NCBI GenBank assembly: GCA_024643345.1
Contig: JAHENB010000064.1
Coordinates: forward strand, 124,001 to 188,000
Reading direction: 5' to 3'
DNA: 64,000 nucleotides
Source: Maribacter sp.
GTDB taxonomy: Bacteria; Bacteroidota; Bacteroidia; Flavobacteriales; Flavobacteriaceae
Part shown: positions 41,663 through 51,079 of the stretch, piece after piece
Layout: every line of letters begins with the position of its first letter
How positions within the stretch are numbered: position 1 is the stretch's first letter
The notes under the pieces: generated by a model
The model's input: only the letters and a program-made list of their open reading frames with translations
Databases searched by the model: none
Told to the model about the DNA's origin: nothing
Position numbers and translations under genes: made by a program

Positions 41663-43108
41663 CTATCCAACGGATCCTTCAAGACTGATTTCCAATAATT
41701 TTTGAGCTTCCACCGCAAATTCCATCGGCAGTTTATTCAATACTTCCTTGCTAAAACCATTTACAATAAGTGCTATGGCCTTTTCGGTATTGATTCCCCT
41801 TTGGTTGCAGTAGAAAATTTGGTCTTCCCCTATTTTACTCGTAGTGGCCTCATGTTCGATCTGTGCCGTTTTATTTTTTACCTCGATGTAGGGGAAGGTA
41901 TGCGCCCCACAATCATTGCCCATCAAAAGCGAATCGCATTGGGAAAAATTGCGCGCGTTTTCCGCTCTACTGCTTACCTGTACCAATCCACGGTAGCTAT
42001 TTTGTGATTTCCCAGCTGAAATTCCTTTGGAGATGATGGTGCTTTTGGTATTCTTCCCCAAGTGGATCATCTTGGTGCCCGTATCGGCTTGCTGGTGGTT
42101 GTTGGTGACCGCAATGGAATAAAATTCCCCGATGCTGTTATCCCCTTTCAAAATGCAGGAGGGATATTTCCAGGTTACGGCAGATCCGGTTTCGACCTGG
42201 GTCCATGAAATTTTGGCATTTTTTTCGCAAAGGCCGCGTTTGGTCACAAAATTGTAAACCCCGCCTTGGCCCTCTTTGTTTCCGGGAAACCAGTTTTGTA
42301 CCGTTGAGTATTTAATTTCCGCATTATCTAACGCGATCAATTCAACCACCGCGGCATGCAGTTGGTTCTCATCGCGGGAAGGTGCTGTGCATCCCTCCAA
42401 ATAACTCACATAACTACCCTCGTCCGCAATGACCAAAGTACGTTCGAACTGCCCCGTACCCGCTTGATTGATCCGGAAGTAGGTCGATAGCTCCATTGGG
42501 CATCGCACGCCTTTCGGAATATAACAGAAACTCCCATCCGAAAAGACGGCCGAATTGAGCGCGGCGTAAAAATTGTCTTTTTGAGGCACCACCGTACCCA
42601 TATATTTCTTGACCAATTCGGAATGTTCTTTTATCGCCTCGGAAATTGAACAAAAAATAATCCCTTTTTCAGCCAATGTTTTTTTGAAGGTGGTGGCCAC
42701 GGAAACCGAATCCATCACGATGTCCACCGCTACCCCTGCCAATTTCTTTTGCTCATCCAGGGAAATCCCCAATCTTTTAAAGGTATCCAGCAATTCAGGA
42801 TCCACTTCGTCAAGACTATCGTATTTGGGTTTGCTGTTGGGAGCCGAATAGTAAGAAATGGCCTGAAAATCGGGCTTTGTATATTTTACATTGGCCCATT
42901 CGGGCTCTACCATTTCCTTCCATGCTCGATAAGCTTCCAAGCGCCAAGCGGTCATCCATTCAGGCTCTTCTTTCTTTTTGGATATGGCGATAACAATGTC
43001 CTCGTTCAAACCCACGGGCAGGGTATCTGAAGCTATATCGGTATAGAAACCATACTCATATTCCTTGGTTTCCAATTCCTTTTTTAATTCTTCTTCGGTA
43101 TATGCCAT
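41663..43108 (-). CDS. sufB: SufB, Fe-S scaffold subunit
   Basis: 481 residues, the usual length. Typical stretches are [23 protein letters not shown] (residues about 182-204), [19 protein letters not shown], and the C-terminal [19 protein letters not shown]. It forms the scaffold with SufC and SufD where clusters are built. The operon order here is sufA, sufB, lactonase-like gene, sufC, sufD, sufS, sufE, DUF59. Confidence 0.97.
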   Translation of the reverse strand: MAYTEEELKKELETKEYEYGFYTDIASDTLPVGLNEDIVIAISKKKEEPEWMTAWRLEAYRAWKEMVEPEWANVKYTKPDFQAISYYSAPNSKPKYDSLDEVDPELLDTFKRLGISLDEQKKLAGVAVDIVMDSVSVATTFKKTLAEKGIIFCSISEAIKEHSELVKKYMGTVVPQKDNFYAALNSAVFSDGSFCYIPKGVRCPMELSTYFRINQAGTGQFERTLVIADEGSYVSYLEGCTAPSRDENQLHAAVVELIALDNAEIKYSTVQNWFPGNKEGQGGVYNFVTKRGLCEKNAKISWTQVETGSAVTWKYPSCILKGDNSIGEFYSIAVTNNHQQADTGTKMIHLGKNTKSTIISKGISAGKSQNSYRGLVQVSSRAENARNFSQCDSLLMGNDCGAHTFPYIEVKNKTAQIEHEATTSKIGEDQIFYCNQRGINTEKAIALIVNGFSKEVLNKLPMEFAVEAQKLLEISLEGSVG

Positions 43109-43188
43109 ATCTTTTTATAAATGCCCATTGCCTTAAAGAACGATGAAGCAGTTTTTGATTTAACCTTAAATGCCCTGGGGCCAAAGAC

Positions 43189-43518
43189 TTAGAGGGAGAA
43201 ACTTTCCCCACAACCACAGGTTCGCTGGGCATTGGGATTATTGAACACGAAACCTTTTCCGTTGAGCCCTCCCGAGTATTCCAGCACCGTACCCACGAGA
43301 TATAGAAAACTTTTCTTGTCGACAATGATTCGAACGGCGTTGTCCTCAAAAACCTTATCCGCATCATCCACCTTCTTGTCGAATTTCAATTCATAAGACA
43401 ACCCGCTGCAACCGCCGCTTTTCACTCCAACGCGCACAAAATCTTTAGAGGCATCATAACCTTCTTCCTCCATCAGTCTGATGACCCTTTGTTTAGCCGA
43501 TTCTGAAACTTGTATCAT
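43189..43518 (-). CDS. sufA: SufA/IscA A-type iron-sulfur carrier
   Basis: 109 residues. The three conserved cysteines lie in KSGGCSGLSYEL and at the C-terminus RTCGCGESFSL. It carries assembled clusters to target proteins. First gene of the suf operon; its promoter appears at 43545-43552. Confidence 0.94.
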   Translation of the reverse strand: MIQVSESAKQRVIRLMEEEGYDASKDFVRVGVKSGGCSGLSYELKFDKKVDDADKVFEDNAVRIIVDKKSFLYLVGTVLEYSGGLNGKGFVFNNPNAQRTCGCGESFSL

Positions 43519-43544
43519 TATTTGTTATGATTCTAAATAATTTA

Positions 43545-43552
43545 CAAATATA
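43545..43552 (-). promoter_or_regulatory. -7 promoter element of the suf operon
   Basis: On the minus strand TATATTTG fits TAnnTTTG, 27 bp before the sufA start. A -33 TTG at normal spacing is not evident, so other regulators may act here. Confidence 0.45.
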
Positions 43553-43649
43553 GGGTATTGGCAGGGTTTTTACCTAATTCCTAACATTATTATAACGTAT
43601 GGCCCGATAGGACTTTTCTATGTAGATTGACCCGGGATTTGGAGCGGAT

Positions 43650-44996
43650 TTATTTGATTTTTAATATTACGGCATCGGTTTGACCAAAATTTTGCATTCC
43701 AAGGTATTCGGGACTTGAAGTTTCCCCTACCAAAATAATCTTATTCCCCTCTGTTTCCAAGGCGTCAAAGCCAAAGTCGAGCCCAAGGCCACCGAATGTC
43801 TTTTGCCAGGTCAATACTCCATTTCCATCGGTTCTAAGCAACCAAACATCGTTCTCCCCAACATTTTGGAGCAGGTCTGCATCTGAACTTTTTGAATTTC
43901 CACAGATGATATAACCCCCATCTTGGGTTGCGCAAACGCTCTGTGCCGCATCGAACTGACTGCCGCCAAAAGATCGTTCCCATAGCAAGTTGCCCTGGTC
44001 ATCGACCTTGATCAACCAAACATCGGATTCCCCGTTATTTTTGGAAACATCCATATTATCGCTGAACGTATTGCCAACGATTACATAGCCATTGTCATTG
44101 GTCTTCGCGATATCATATGAAATTTCAATTCCTGAGCCCCCGAACGAGCGCTCCCATAGGAGATTTCCCTCGCTATCGGTCTTTAGCACCCAAAAATCAT
44201 AACTGCCCTTGCTGTTGGTCACATCGAAATCATTGCTTTCTGAAAATCCGGCCATCACAAAACCTCCATCATCGGCCTGTACTACCGAATGGGCACGATC
44301 ATTGTTCGTGCCGCCAAAATATTTTCGCCATACAAGATTGCCGGAGGCGTCCAATTTGGTGCCCCAAAACTCCCCTACACCATGACGGGTAAGGGTGTTT
44401 CCTTTTTCGTTGAAACCATCGGCCCTGGCCGCGGTAACGTCCAAAAAACCAACAAAAAAAAGACCGCCATCCAAAGTGCCAATAATGTCATAGGAATGGT
44501 CATGCCCCGAAAATCCAAAACTCTTTTCCCATTGAAGTGCGCCCGAGGCATCCACCTTTATGATCCAATTGTCATGAAACCCCTCATTATTGCTGGCATC
44601 TCCGTCACTGCTCATGGCATATCCGGTAAGCGCGTAACCGCCATCTTGGGTCTGTACCAAACTTTGGCCCCTGTCGTCCATACTTCCACCATAGGTCTTG
44701 TTCCATTGTAGATTGTCTTCGGCATCGAATTTTAGCAACCAGTAATCGTTCACGGGGAGTGCCTTACCTGCCAAATCCCCATCCATGCTATTGGAGAAAC
44801 CCAAAACCGCGTAACCCCCATCGCTTGTAGCCACAATGGCCTGTGCAGTTTCCTCCCCGCTCCCGCCAAAGTGATTTTTCAAATCAAGTTCCCCCAAAAA
44901 CCGGGATTCGGGTATAGGGCTGGCTTTTTGATTTTCCAAATCGTTGGAACAGGAAACCAATGTTGCAAATAAGAAAATGGACAGGAAAGATTTCAT
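43650..44996 (-). CDS. Lipoprotein with beta-propeller-like 'GGY' repeats
   Basis: 448 residues from the ATG at 44996. The signal (MKSFLSIFLFATLVSCSND) is a lipoprotein signal with its Cys at residue 16. The mature part is made of about seven repeats of roughly 55 residues: each has ARSVV-like TxDGGYxxxG and ends WxKxFGG, for example ATQDGGYIICGNSKSSDADL. Such repeats likely form a propeller. Function unknown; possibly a surface binding protein. Its start overlaps the stop of the upstream gene (TGATG), so the two are coupled. Confidence 0.78.
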   Translation of the reverse strand: MKSFLSIFLFATLVSCSNDLENQKASPIPESRFLGELDLKNHFGGSGEETAQAIVATSDGGYAVLGFSNSMDGDLAGKALPVNDYWLLKFDAEDNLQWNKTYGGSMDDRGQSLVQTQDGGYALTGYAMSSDGDASNNEGFHDNWIIKVDASGALQWEKSFGFSGHDHSYDIIGTLDGGLFFVGFLDVTAARADGFNEKGNTLTRHGVGEFWGTKLDASGNLVWRKYFGGTNNDRAHSVVQADDGGFVMAGFSESNDFDVTNSKGSYDFWVLKTDSEGNLLWERSFGGSGIEISYDIAKTNDNGYVIVGNTFSDNMDVSKNNGESDVWLIKVDDQGNLLWERSFGGSQFDAAQSVCATQDGGYIICGNSKSSDADLLQNVGENDVWLLRTDGNGVLTWQKTFGGLGLDFGFDALETEGNKIILVGETSSPEYLGMQNFGQTDAVILKIK

Positions 44997-46246
44997 CAAT
45001 TTGCTTTTTTAACCACAATGAGGCCCCTATTGATATCACTGATCACGATTTTGCCACTGGCAAAAAATGGATAAACGCTCCATACCCCTTCGAAAGCCGC
45101 ATTATCTGTTTCTGGATGGGTATCGAAAAAACCCTTTTCAATGATGTTTTTTTCGGTGATGCCAGTGAGGTCCAAAATGCGAATGCCCGCCGTATAATTG
45201 GCCAGGTAGAACTCATTTCCATTGACGTAGCCGTTATGGTCTATTGCGCCGGTTGCCCCCAAATAAGTATCGTGCAAAACGGGATTGTCAAGATCGGTCA
45301 AATCAAAAATCAAGGTTCTCGACTTAAATCCCAAATTGATCTCATCGAGCTCATCCCCCAGAATGAAATAGCGCTGATCTGCGGTAAACCAGCCTTGGTG
45401 GGTATAACCGATATTGGGATAATCTATGGTAGCGATCTCTGTAGGATTGTCTTTATCGGTGACATCCACGATGACTCCCCGATTTTCATTGGCCCCAATA
45501 AATAACTCCTTTCCCGTATGATCGGCATCTGGGCCAATATAAGTGACGACCTGAGCGTCATGGGTATAGCCATCCGCTCCATACCCACCTGCAGCCGTTG
45601 GTGTTTTAGGGTCTTGGATATTTATGAAATGGGCACCCCCATTAAAGGCATCGCCACTGGCTGTGCCCACTGCATAAGCAAAGCCGGTAGCCCCGTTGAT
45701 CACCACATTATGGCAGTTGCCAAAGCCGGTAAAACGGGCATCGGCCGAAAATGTGACCGGAGGATTGCTTACATCGCGCAATTTGGTGAGATCGAACACC
45801 TGCATGCCATGGCCATTGGCTTCAGAAACCACAAAGGCGTGGTCTTGATAGACCTTAATGTCTCGCCAAGTACTGGTTTCGGTGGCCGTGGGCAACTTGC
45901 CCAAATAGAGGAGTTTATCAGCGTCGGAGATATCGACAAATGCAGTTCCATTATTCAGCCCCACCAAGGCATATTCCTTACCGGTGGATGGGTCGGTCCA
46001 TCCCCAGCTATCATTGGCCGAGCCAGCTTTAAATTCAGACAAGGAAATCGCTCCAACCAGATCAAAGCCATTACAGGGATAGATCCCCGCCATGCCATCG
46101 ATGCATGGTAAAGATCCGGAGATTGGATTTTCAGGAGGATTGTTTACCCCACTATCGCCATCGGCTTCGAGCGTAGGTTCTGTTTCATTTTTGGAGCAGG
46201 AGATTATAAAAAAGACACAGGGAAAAATCCAAAACCATTTTTTCAT
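44996..46246 (-). CDS. Choice-of-anchor B family lipoprotein (LVIVD repeats)
   Basis: 416 residues with a lipoprotein signal (MKKWFWIFPCVFFIISCSKNE). The mature protein has repeated WRDIKVYQDHAFVVSEANGH- and ILDLTGI-type segments characteristic of the choice-of-anchor B/LVIVD family, which forms a beta-propeller. The role is unknown, presumably at the cell surface. It is the first gene of a coupled pair with the repeat lipoprotein that follows. Confidence 0.83.
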   Translation of the reverse strand: MKKWFWIFPCVFFIISCSKNETEPTLEADGDSGVNNPPENPISGSLPCIDGMAGIYPCNGFDLVGAISLSEFKAGSANDSWGWTDPSTGKEYALVGLNNGTAFVDISDADKLLYLGKLPTATETSTWRDIKVYQDHAFVVSEANGHGMQVFDLTKLRDVSNPPVTFSADARFTGFGNCHNVVINGATGFAYAVGTASGDAFNGGAHFINIQDPKTPTAAGGYGADGYTHDAQVVTYIGPDADHTGKELFIGANENRGVIVDVTDKDNPTEIATIDYPNIGYTHQGWFTADQRYFILGDELDEINLGFKSRTLIFDLTDLDNPVLHDTYLGATGAIDHNGYVNGNEFYLANYTAGIRILDLTGITEKNIIEKGFFDTHPETDNAAFEGVWSVYPFFASGKIVISDINRGLIVVKKAN

Positions 46247-46427
46247 AGCAGTAAGTTTAGGGCATCTTACAAGGCAAAGATAAGGCTAATTGAACAAATT
46301 ATAGTTCTGGCGAACAGCTTCAATAGGGAACCTGATGGCGACCCGTAAAAGGCATGTCACCTTCCATTTTAGACTACCCATTTTTGTCAAATGTATTGAC
46401 GATATCGATCGCCATTGAATTTACCCT

Positions 46428-46435
46428 TATTTTTG
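46428..46435 (+). promoter_or_regulatory. -7 promoter element directly before thiL
   Basis: TATTTTTG fits TAnnTTTG and ends 4 bp before the thiL ATG (46440). Transcription would start at or next to the start codon, so the mRNA may be leaderless. Confidence 0.5.
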
Positions 46436-46439
46436 TGCC

Positions 46440-47492
46440 ATGCTAGAACACAAAAATCAAGAAAAAACCACCTTGGCAGCATTGGGCGAATTTGGATTGA
46501 TCGAACATTTGACCAAAAACTTTTCCATATACCATCAATCTACCTTAAAATCGGTGGGGGATGACGCCGCAGTACTCGATTTTAAGGACAAGAAAGTGGT
46601 GTTGACCACAGATATGCTGGTAGAAGGGGTGCATTTCGACCTGAGCTATATGCCCCTTAAACATTTGGGTTATAAAGCGGTGATCGCCAACCTTTCCGAT
46701 ATTTTTGCCATGAACGCCAAAGCCACCCAGATCTTGGTTTCGATTGCGGTTTCCAATCGATTTCCGCTGGAAGCTTTGGAAGAACTATATACCGGTATAC
46801 GGTTGGCCACCAATAAATTTAAGGTGGATCTGGTCGGGGGGGATACCACTTCTTCGAAAACCGGGATGATCATCAGCATCACGGCTTTGGGCGAAGCCAG
46901 TGCGGAAGAAATCGTGTATAGAGACGGGGCAAAAGAGAACGATCTTTTGGTCGTTTCCGGAGATCTGGGGGGCGCTTATATGGGGCTACAGGTTTTGGAG
47001 CGGGAAAAAGAAGTTTTTAAAGTGAACCCCAATAACCAACCCGATCTCGAACCCTATACCTACATTGTGGAAAGACAATTGAAACCGGAAGCAAGAAAGG
47101 ATATTATAGAACTCTTACATAAATTGGAGATTAGGCCCACTGCCATGATTGATATCAGCGACGGACTTTCCTCCGAAATTTTACATCTCTGTAAACAAAG
47201 CAATGTGGGCTGCAACCTTTTCGAAGATAAAATTCCACTAGATCCAACCGTGATAGCAGCTTGCGAGGAGTTTAATATCGATAGTACCCTTGTCGCCCTC
47301 AGTGGTGGGGAAGATTACGAATTGCTGTTCACCCTCGATCAAATTCATTATCCTAAAATTAAGGGCAATCCCAATTTAACCGTAATCGGCCACATGACCG
47401 ATTCGTCTGAAGGTACCGCTTTGATTACCCGTGGTGCTACAAAAATACCATTGACGGCGCAAGGCTGGAATGCCTTCAAGACTTCCCCTTAA
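46440..47492 (+). CDS. thiL: Thiamine-monophosphate kinase
   Basis: 350 residues. Conserved features are SVGDDAAVLDF near the N-terminus, the TTDMLVEGVHFDL stretch, LVGGDTTSSKTG, VSGDLGGAYMGLQ and DISDGLSSEILHLC. It phosphorylates thiamine monophosphate to thiamine diphosphate with ATP. Alone on this strand; the candidate promoter abuts the start codon. Confidence 0.94.
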   Translation: MLEHKNQEKTTLAALGEFGLIEHLTKNFSIYHQSTLKSVGDDAAVLDFKDKKVVLTTDMLVEGVHFDLSYMPLKHLGYKAVIANLSDIFAMNAKATQILVSIAVSNRFPLEALEELYTGIRLATNKFKVDLVGGDTTSSKTGMIISITALGEASAEEIVYRDGAKENDLLVVSGDLGGAYMGLQVLEREKEVFKVNPNNQPDLEPYTYIVERQLKPEARKDIIELLHKLEIRPTAMIDISDGLSSEILHLCKQSNVGCNLFEDKIPLDPTVIAACEEFNIDSTLVALSGGEDYELLFTLDQIHYPKIKGNPNLTVIGHMTDSSEGTALITRGATKIPLTAQGWNAFKTSP

Positions 47493-47678
47493 GATTATTT
47501 TGATTGAGATATTCGAATGCTCCAAAAAGGAAAAATCCCGAAAATCAAGGGCAATCCCTACTAAACTGTTGTGGGGCATACGACAGTGAAGATTGAGGGT
47601 GCTTTCTTAATTTCCAGGATATTCCGATAAATTCCATCGGCCGCTAGGCACAATAGGAATTCGCTTGCCAAAGCATAA

Positions 47679-47897
47679 TTAGGCCACTTGTTGTTCGGCC
47701 CTGTGTCTTCTCTGATATATATCTTCCAATGTTGCGTTGATGTCCTTTAACTCGGATGTGAGTGTTGATAAGTTTCCATTGACGTCCGTGGTTACCTGCT
47801 TACCACAGTGAATGCATTTGTATTCCTTAATGTGCTGGGTAACTTTTTTTGATATGGAAAAATGATGTCCAAAAAGATTGCAAAAAACTTTTTTCAT
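47679..47897 (-). CDS. Small zinc-ribbon-like protein (DUF1660-like)
   Basis: 72 residues from the ATG at 47897 (MKKVFCNLFGHHFSISKKV); an upstream in-frame ATG at 47948 would add an unlikely 17 residues. The cysteines in FCNLFGHHF and KCIHCGKQV suggest a small zinc-binding fold, followed by a helical tail (LTSELKDINATLEDIYQRRH). Proteins of this type are often of phage or mobile-element origin, but no other phage gene is nearby. Confidence 0.6.
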   Translation of the reverse strand: MKKVFCNLFGHHFSISKKVTQHIKEYKCIHCGKQVTTDVNGNLSTLTSELKDINATLEDIYQRRHRAEQQVA

Positions 47898-48164
47898 GGC
47901 AGTAGGTTTTAGGATCGCATTTTGGCATTTGGGAAAACCGTGATGCAAATGGTCATTTGTAAAAATTCATTCAGGCCTCTTTGAAACCTTATCCCCCTTC
48001 CAACGCAATGCATGAACTTTTTATTGGCACTGACCTATGCTTTTTACTATATTTTCGATGAACGACATTCTTTTCCTCAAAAGTTGATCAACAAGCCCCC
48101 CAATTGGTTAATTATTATAGGGAATTTCCGTTATCTTTCCATTCGTAAATTGTAAGCTGCCCGC

Positions 48165-49439
48165 ATGTCCCATAAAAAGGAAGCCTTTATAACCGCCTTT
48201 GCCCTATTTTCGCTTTTCTTCGGTGCGGGCAATTTGATCTTGCCCCCATTACTGGGTTTCCATGCAGGTAAACTTTGGTGGTTGGTCACTTTCGGTTTTT
48301 GCCTGTCGGCCGTAGTGGTTCCCATTTTGGGGATTTTGGCCCATGCCAAATTACAGGGTACTATTTTCGACTTCGGTAAAAAAGTGTCCGCTTCCTTCAG
48401 TTTGTTATATTCGGTACTTGTCTATGCAATAGCCATATGTTTGCCATCCCCTCGCACTGCGGCGGTTACCCACGAACTCGCCGTTGCCCCATTGATGGGA
48501 AGCAGTGCCTTGACCACCAGTATTTGCTATTTCGTCCTGGTCTTCATCTTTGTGATGAACCGCTCCAGGATTCTCGATATCATTGGCAAAATTCTTACGC
48601 CGGTTATCTTTATCATTTTGGTGTTGGTTATCGGTATCGCCATTGGGTCGTACGATTTTATTTTGGGGAATATTCAATTCAAAAACCCTTTTTCAGATGG
48701 TATTCTGGAGGGATATCAAACCTTCGACGCCATTGGGGCCGTGGTCGTTGGCGGGGTGATCATCATTTCGGTAAACCTCAAAAAAACGGAGGCTTCCTAT
48801 GAAGAAAAAAAAACGTTGATCCTCCGCGCCGGCTTGATCGCCGGCCTCGCTTTGCTTCTGATCTATGCCGGGCTTATTATCACTGGAGCGTTAATGCATG
48901 GTGAATTTGACCCCTCCATTTCCCGTACCGCTTTGTTGAGCGGCATTGGGGCTAAGACCTTAGGACCATCGGCCAATATTTTTTTAAGCCTCTTGGTGGG
49001 ATTGGCCTGTTTTACCACTGCAGTGGGCATCGTTACGGGAACATCGGATTTCTCTAAACACCTCTTTGGCAATTCCCAAAAGGCCTATGTTGTCACAGCC
49101 CTCTTGTGCTGTTTCCTAGGTATTTTGGTAGGGCAATTCGACGTGGCCTACATCATTGCTGTGGCCCTTCCAGCATTGATGTTCATTTATCCCATTACCA
49201 TAGTTTTGATCATCCTGAACGTACTGCCGGATAAAATGGCCACCGTTAAAATCTTCAGGGCAGTGGTAGTGGCGACCATTATTTTCAGTATCCCTGATTT
49301 TTTGGGAAGTATTGGTTGGGGACATCTCATAGCGCAATGGCAACCCTATATCCCTTTGAGCCAGTTTAGTTTGGGCTGGGTGCTGCCAGCTGTCTTGGCA
49401 TTCTTTTTCATGCAGATATCCCAACGATACGGGAATTAG
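48165..49439 (+). CDS. brnQ: Branched-chain amino-acid carrier BrnQ
   Basis: 424 residues with about 12 membrane helices. The family signature is FALFSLFFGAGNLILPPLLG at the N-terminus, with ATVKIF and YPITIVLIIL later. BrnQ takes up leucine, isoleucine and valine with sodium ions. It lies between the zinc-ribbon gene and the aminopeptidase gene, so branched-chain amino acids released by peptidases could be imported here. Confidence 0.93.
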   Translation: MSHKKEAFITAFALFSLFFGAGNLILPPLLGFHAGKLWWLVTFGFCLSAVVVPILGILAHAKLQGTIFDFGKKVSASFSLLYSVLVYAIAICLPSPRTAAVTHELAVAPLMGSSALTTSICYFVLVFIFVMNRSRILDIIGKILTPVIFIILVLVIGIAIGSYDFILGNIQFKNPFSDGILEGYQTFDAIGAVVVGGVIIISVNLKKTEASYEEKKTLILRAGLIAGLALLLIYAGLIITGALMHGEFDPSISRTALLSGIGAKTLGPSANIFLSLLVGLACFTTAVGIVTGTSDFSKHLFGNSQKAYVVTALLCCFLGILVGQFDVAYIIAVALPALMFIYPITIVLIILNVLPDKMATVKIFRAVVVATIIFSIPDFLGSIGWGHLIAQWQPYIPLSQFSLGWVLPAVLAFFFMQISQRYGN

Positions 49440-49541
49440 GGAAGTTCATTTATAATATATTTAAATAGCACTGCCGGTGCCATAATAAAGCTCCCGGATT
49501 AAGAAGAAGTCGGACTAACGGTACGTGGGCCGAAATGATTT

Positions 49542-50834
49542 CTAAGAATTCATCAGGGTTTCTATTTCATCGGCCTCGATAGGAATATTCCCCATAAGGT
49601 TTAAAGGTTTTCCTTTTCCCCGGATTACGACATCATCTTCTAGCCGAATGCCCATTTTTTCCTCGGGAATATAAATGCCCGGCTCTACCGTGAATACCAT
49701 GTTCTCTTTCATTGGAGTCTTGAGTAGGCCATAGTCATGCGTGTTAAGTCCAATATGATGGCTTGTTCCGTGCATGAAATATTTCTTATATGCGGGCCAA
49801 TCGGGCCGTTCATTTTTGATGTCGGCCTTATCCAATAATTTCAATCCCAACAGTTCAGAAGTCATGATTTTGCCGACCTCTTTGTGGTATTCTGCCCAAA
49901 GGGTTCCCGGGACCAGCATGTCGGTAGCCTCCCTTTTAACGCGGAATACTGCTTCATAGACTTCCCGTTGCCTATGGGTAAATCGGCCATTGACGGGAAT
50001 GGTTCGCGTAAGGTCGCTTGAATAGTTGGCATATTCGGCGGCCACATCCATCAAGATCAATTCCCCATTATTACACTTTTGGTTGTTTTCGATATAGTGT
50101 AAAACGTTGGCGTTGTTTCCCGAAGCAATGATGGGGGTATACGCAAAACCTTTTGAACGGTTCCGCACAAATTCGTGGAGCAGTTCCGCTTCGATCTCAT
50201 ATTCCCATATTCCCGATTTCACAAACTTCAATATCCTTCGAAATCCCAATTCGGTGATATCACAGGCCTTTTGCATCAAAGCGATTTCCTCTGGTTCCTT
50301 TATGCCCCTTATATCTTGGAGAATGGGGTTGCTTTTGGCCACCTGGTGAGCAGGATATTGCTCTTTCACTTTTTGAATAAAACGATCTTCCCTGGTTTCG
50401 GTCACCACGGCCTGTCGGTAGTGTTCGTTGGTGTTTAAATAAATGGTCTCCGCCTCGGTCATCAAATCAAAAAATACCTTTTCAAAATCCGATAACCAAA
50501 ACACCGTCGCAATCCCGGAAATATCGGTAGCCTTTTCCTTTGAAAGCTTTTCCCCTTCCCATACCGCAATATGAGCATTGGTTTCCCGCACGAACAAAAT
50601 TTCGCGATGTGCCAAATCCAGTGCATCGGGAAACAAGAGCAAAATGGTTTCTTCCTGATCGGCCCCGCTCAAATAGAAGATATCCCTATGCTGCTCAAAG
50701 GGCATGGTGGAATCGGCACTGATTGGATAAATATCATTGGAATTAAATACCGCAATGCTCTTAGGCTTCATACGAGCCATGAATTTTTTTCGGTTCTTTA
50801 TAAAAAGGGCGCTGGGCAATGGGTGGTATTTCAT
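49542..50834 (-). CDS. pepP: Xaa-Pro aminopeptidase (aminopeptidase P)
   Basis: 430 residues. The N-terminal creatinase-like domain ends near 170. The metal ligands are Asp in LMDVAAEYANYSSDLTR, His in HGTSHHIGLNTHD, Glu in EPGIYIP and Glu in RLEDDVVI, the set used by M24 enzymes. It removes N-terminal residues from peptides with proline in second position. No signal peptide, so it is cytoplasmic. It fits the peptide-use theme of this region. Confidence 0.92.
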   Translation of the reverse strand: MKYHPLPSALFIKNRKKFMARMKPKSIAVFNSNDIYPISADSTMPFEQHRDIFYLSGADQEETILLLFPDALDLAHREILFVRETNAHIAVWEGEKLSKEKATDISGIATVFWLSDFEKVFFDLMTEAETIYLNTNEHYRQAVVTETREDRFIQKVKEQYPAHQVAKSNPILQDIRGIKEPEEIALMQKACDITELGFRRILKFVKSGIWEYEIEAELLHEFVRNRSKGFAYTPIIASGNNANVLHYIENNQKCNNGELILMDVAAEYANYSSDLTRTIPVNGRFTHRQREVYEAVFRVKREATDMLVPGTLWAEYHKEVGKIMTSELLGLKLLDKADIKNERPDWPAYKKYFMHGTSHHIGLNTHDYGLLKTPMKENMVFTVEPGIYIPEEKMGIRLEDDVVIRGKGKPLNLMGNIPIEADEIETLMNS

Positions 50835-51079
50835 TGAATCTATTTTTGTTCGTTAAATGTAAGGATTACGGATTGCTTCTTTCAAAAATTCAACCAAGTT
50901 TTTAAAATACCTCGAACTTTTGAACATTAAAACATGCTATCCTATTTAATTTCAAATCATTGAGGTCTCTTGCTCAAAAATCATTTACTTGATGATCGGC
51001 AAATCGAAAAAGCATTGGTTCACAATTTATTAATTGGATATCTTAGTGAACTTTTAAACCTAAGCACTATAGCGTACAA

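Noticed and set aside
47679-47897. Small zinc-ribbon gene as sign of a prophage
   Set aside because: No integrase, structural or lysis gene lies nearby.
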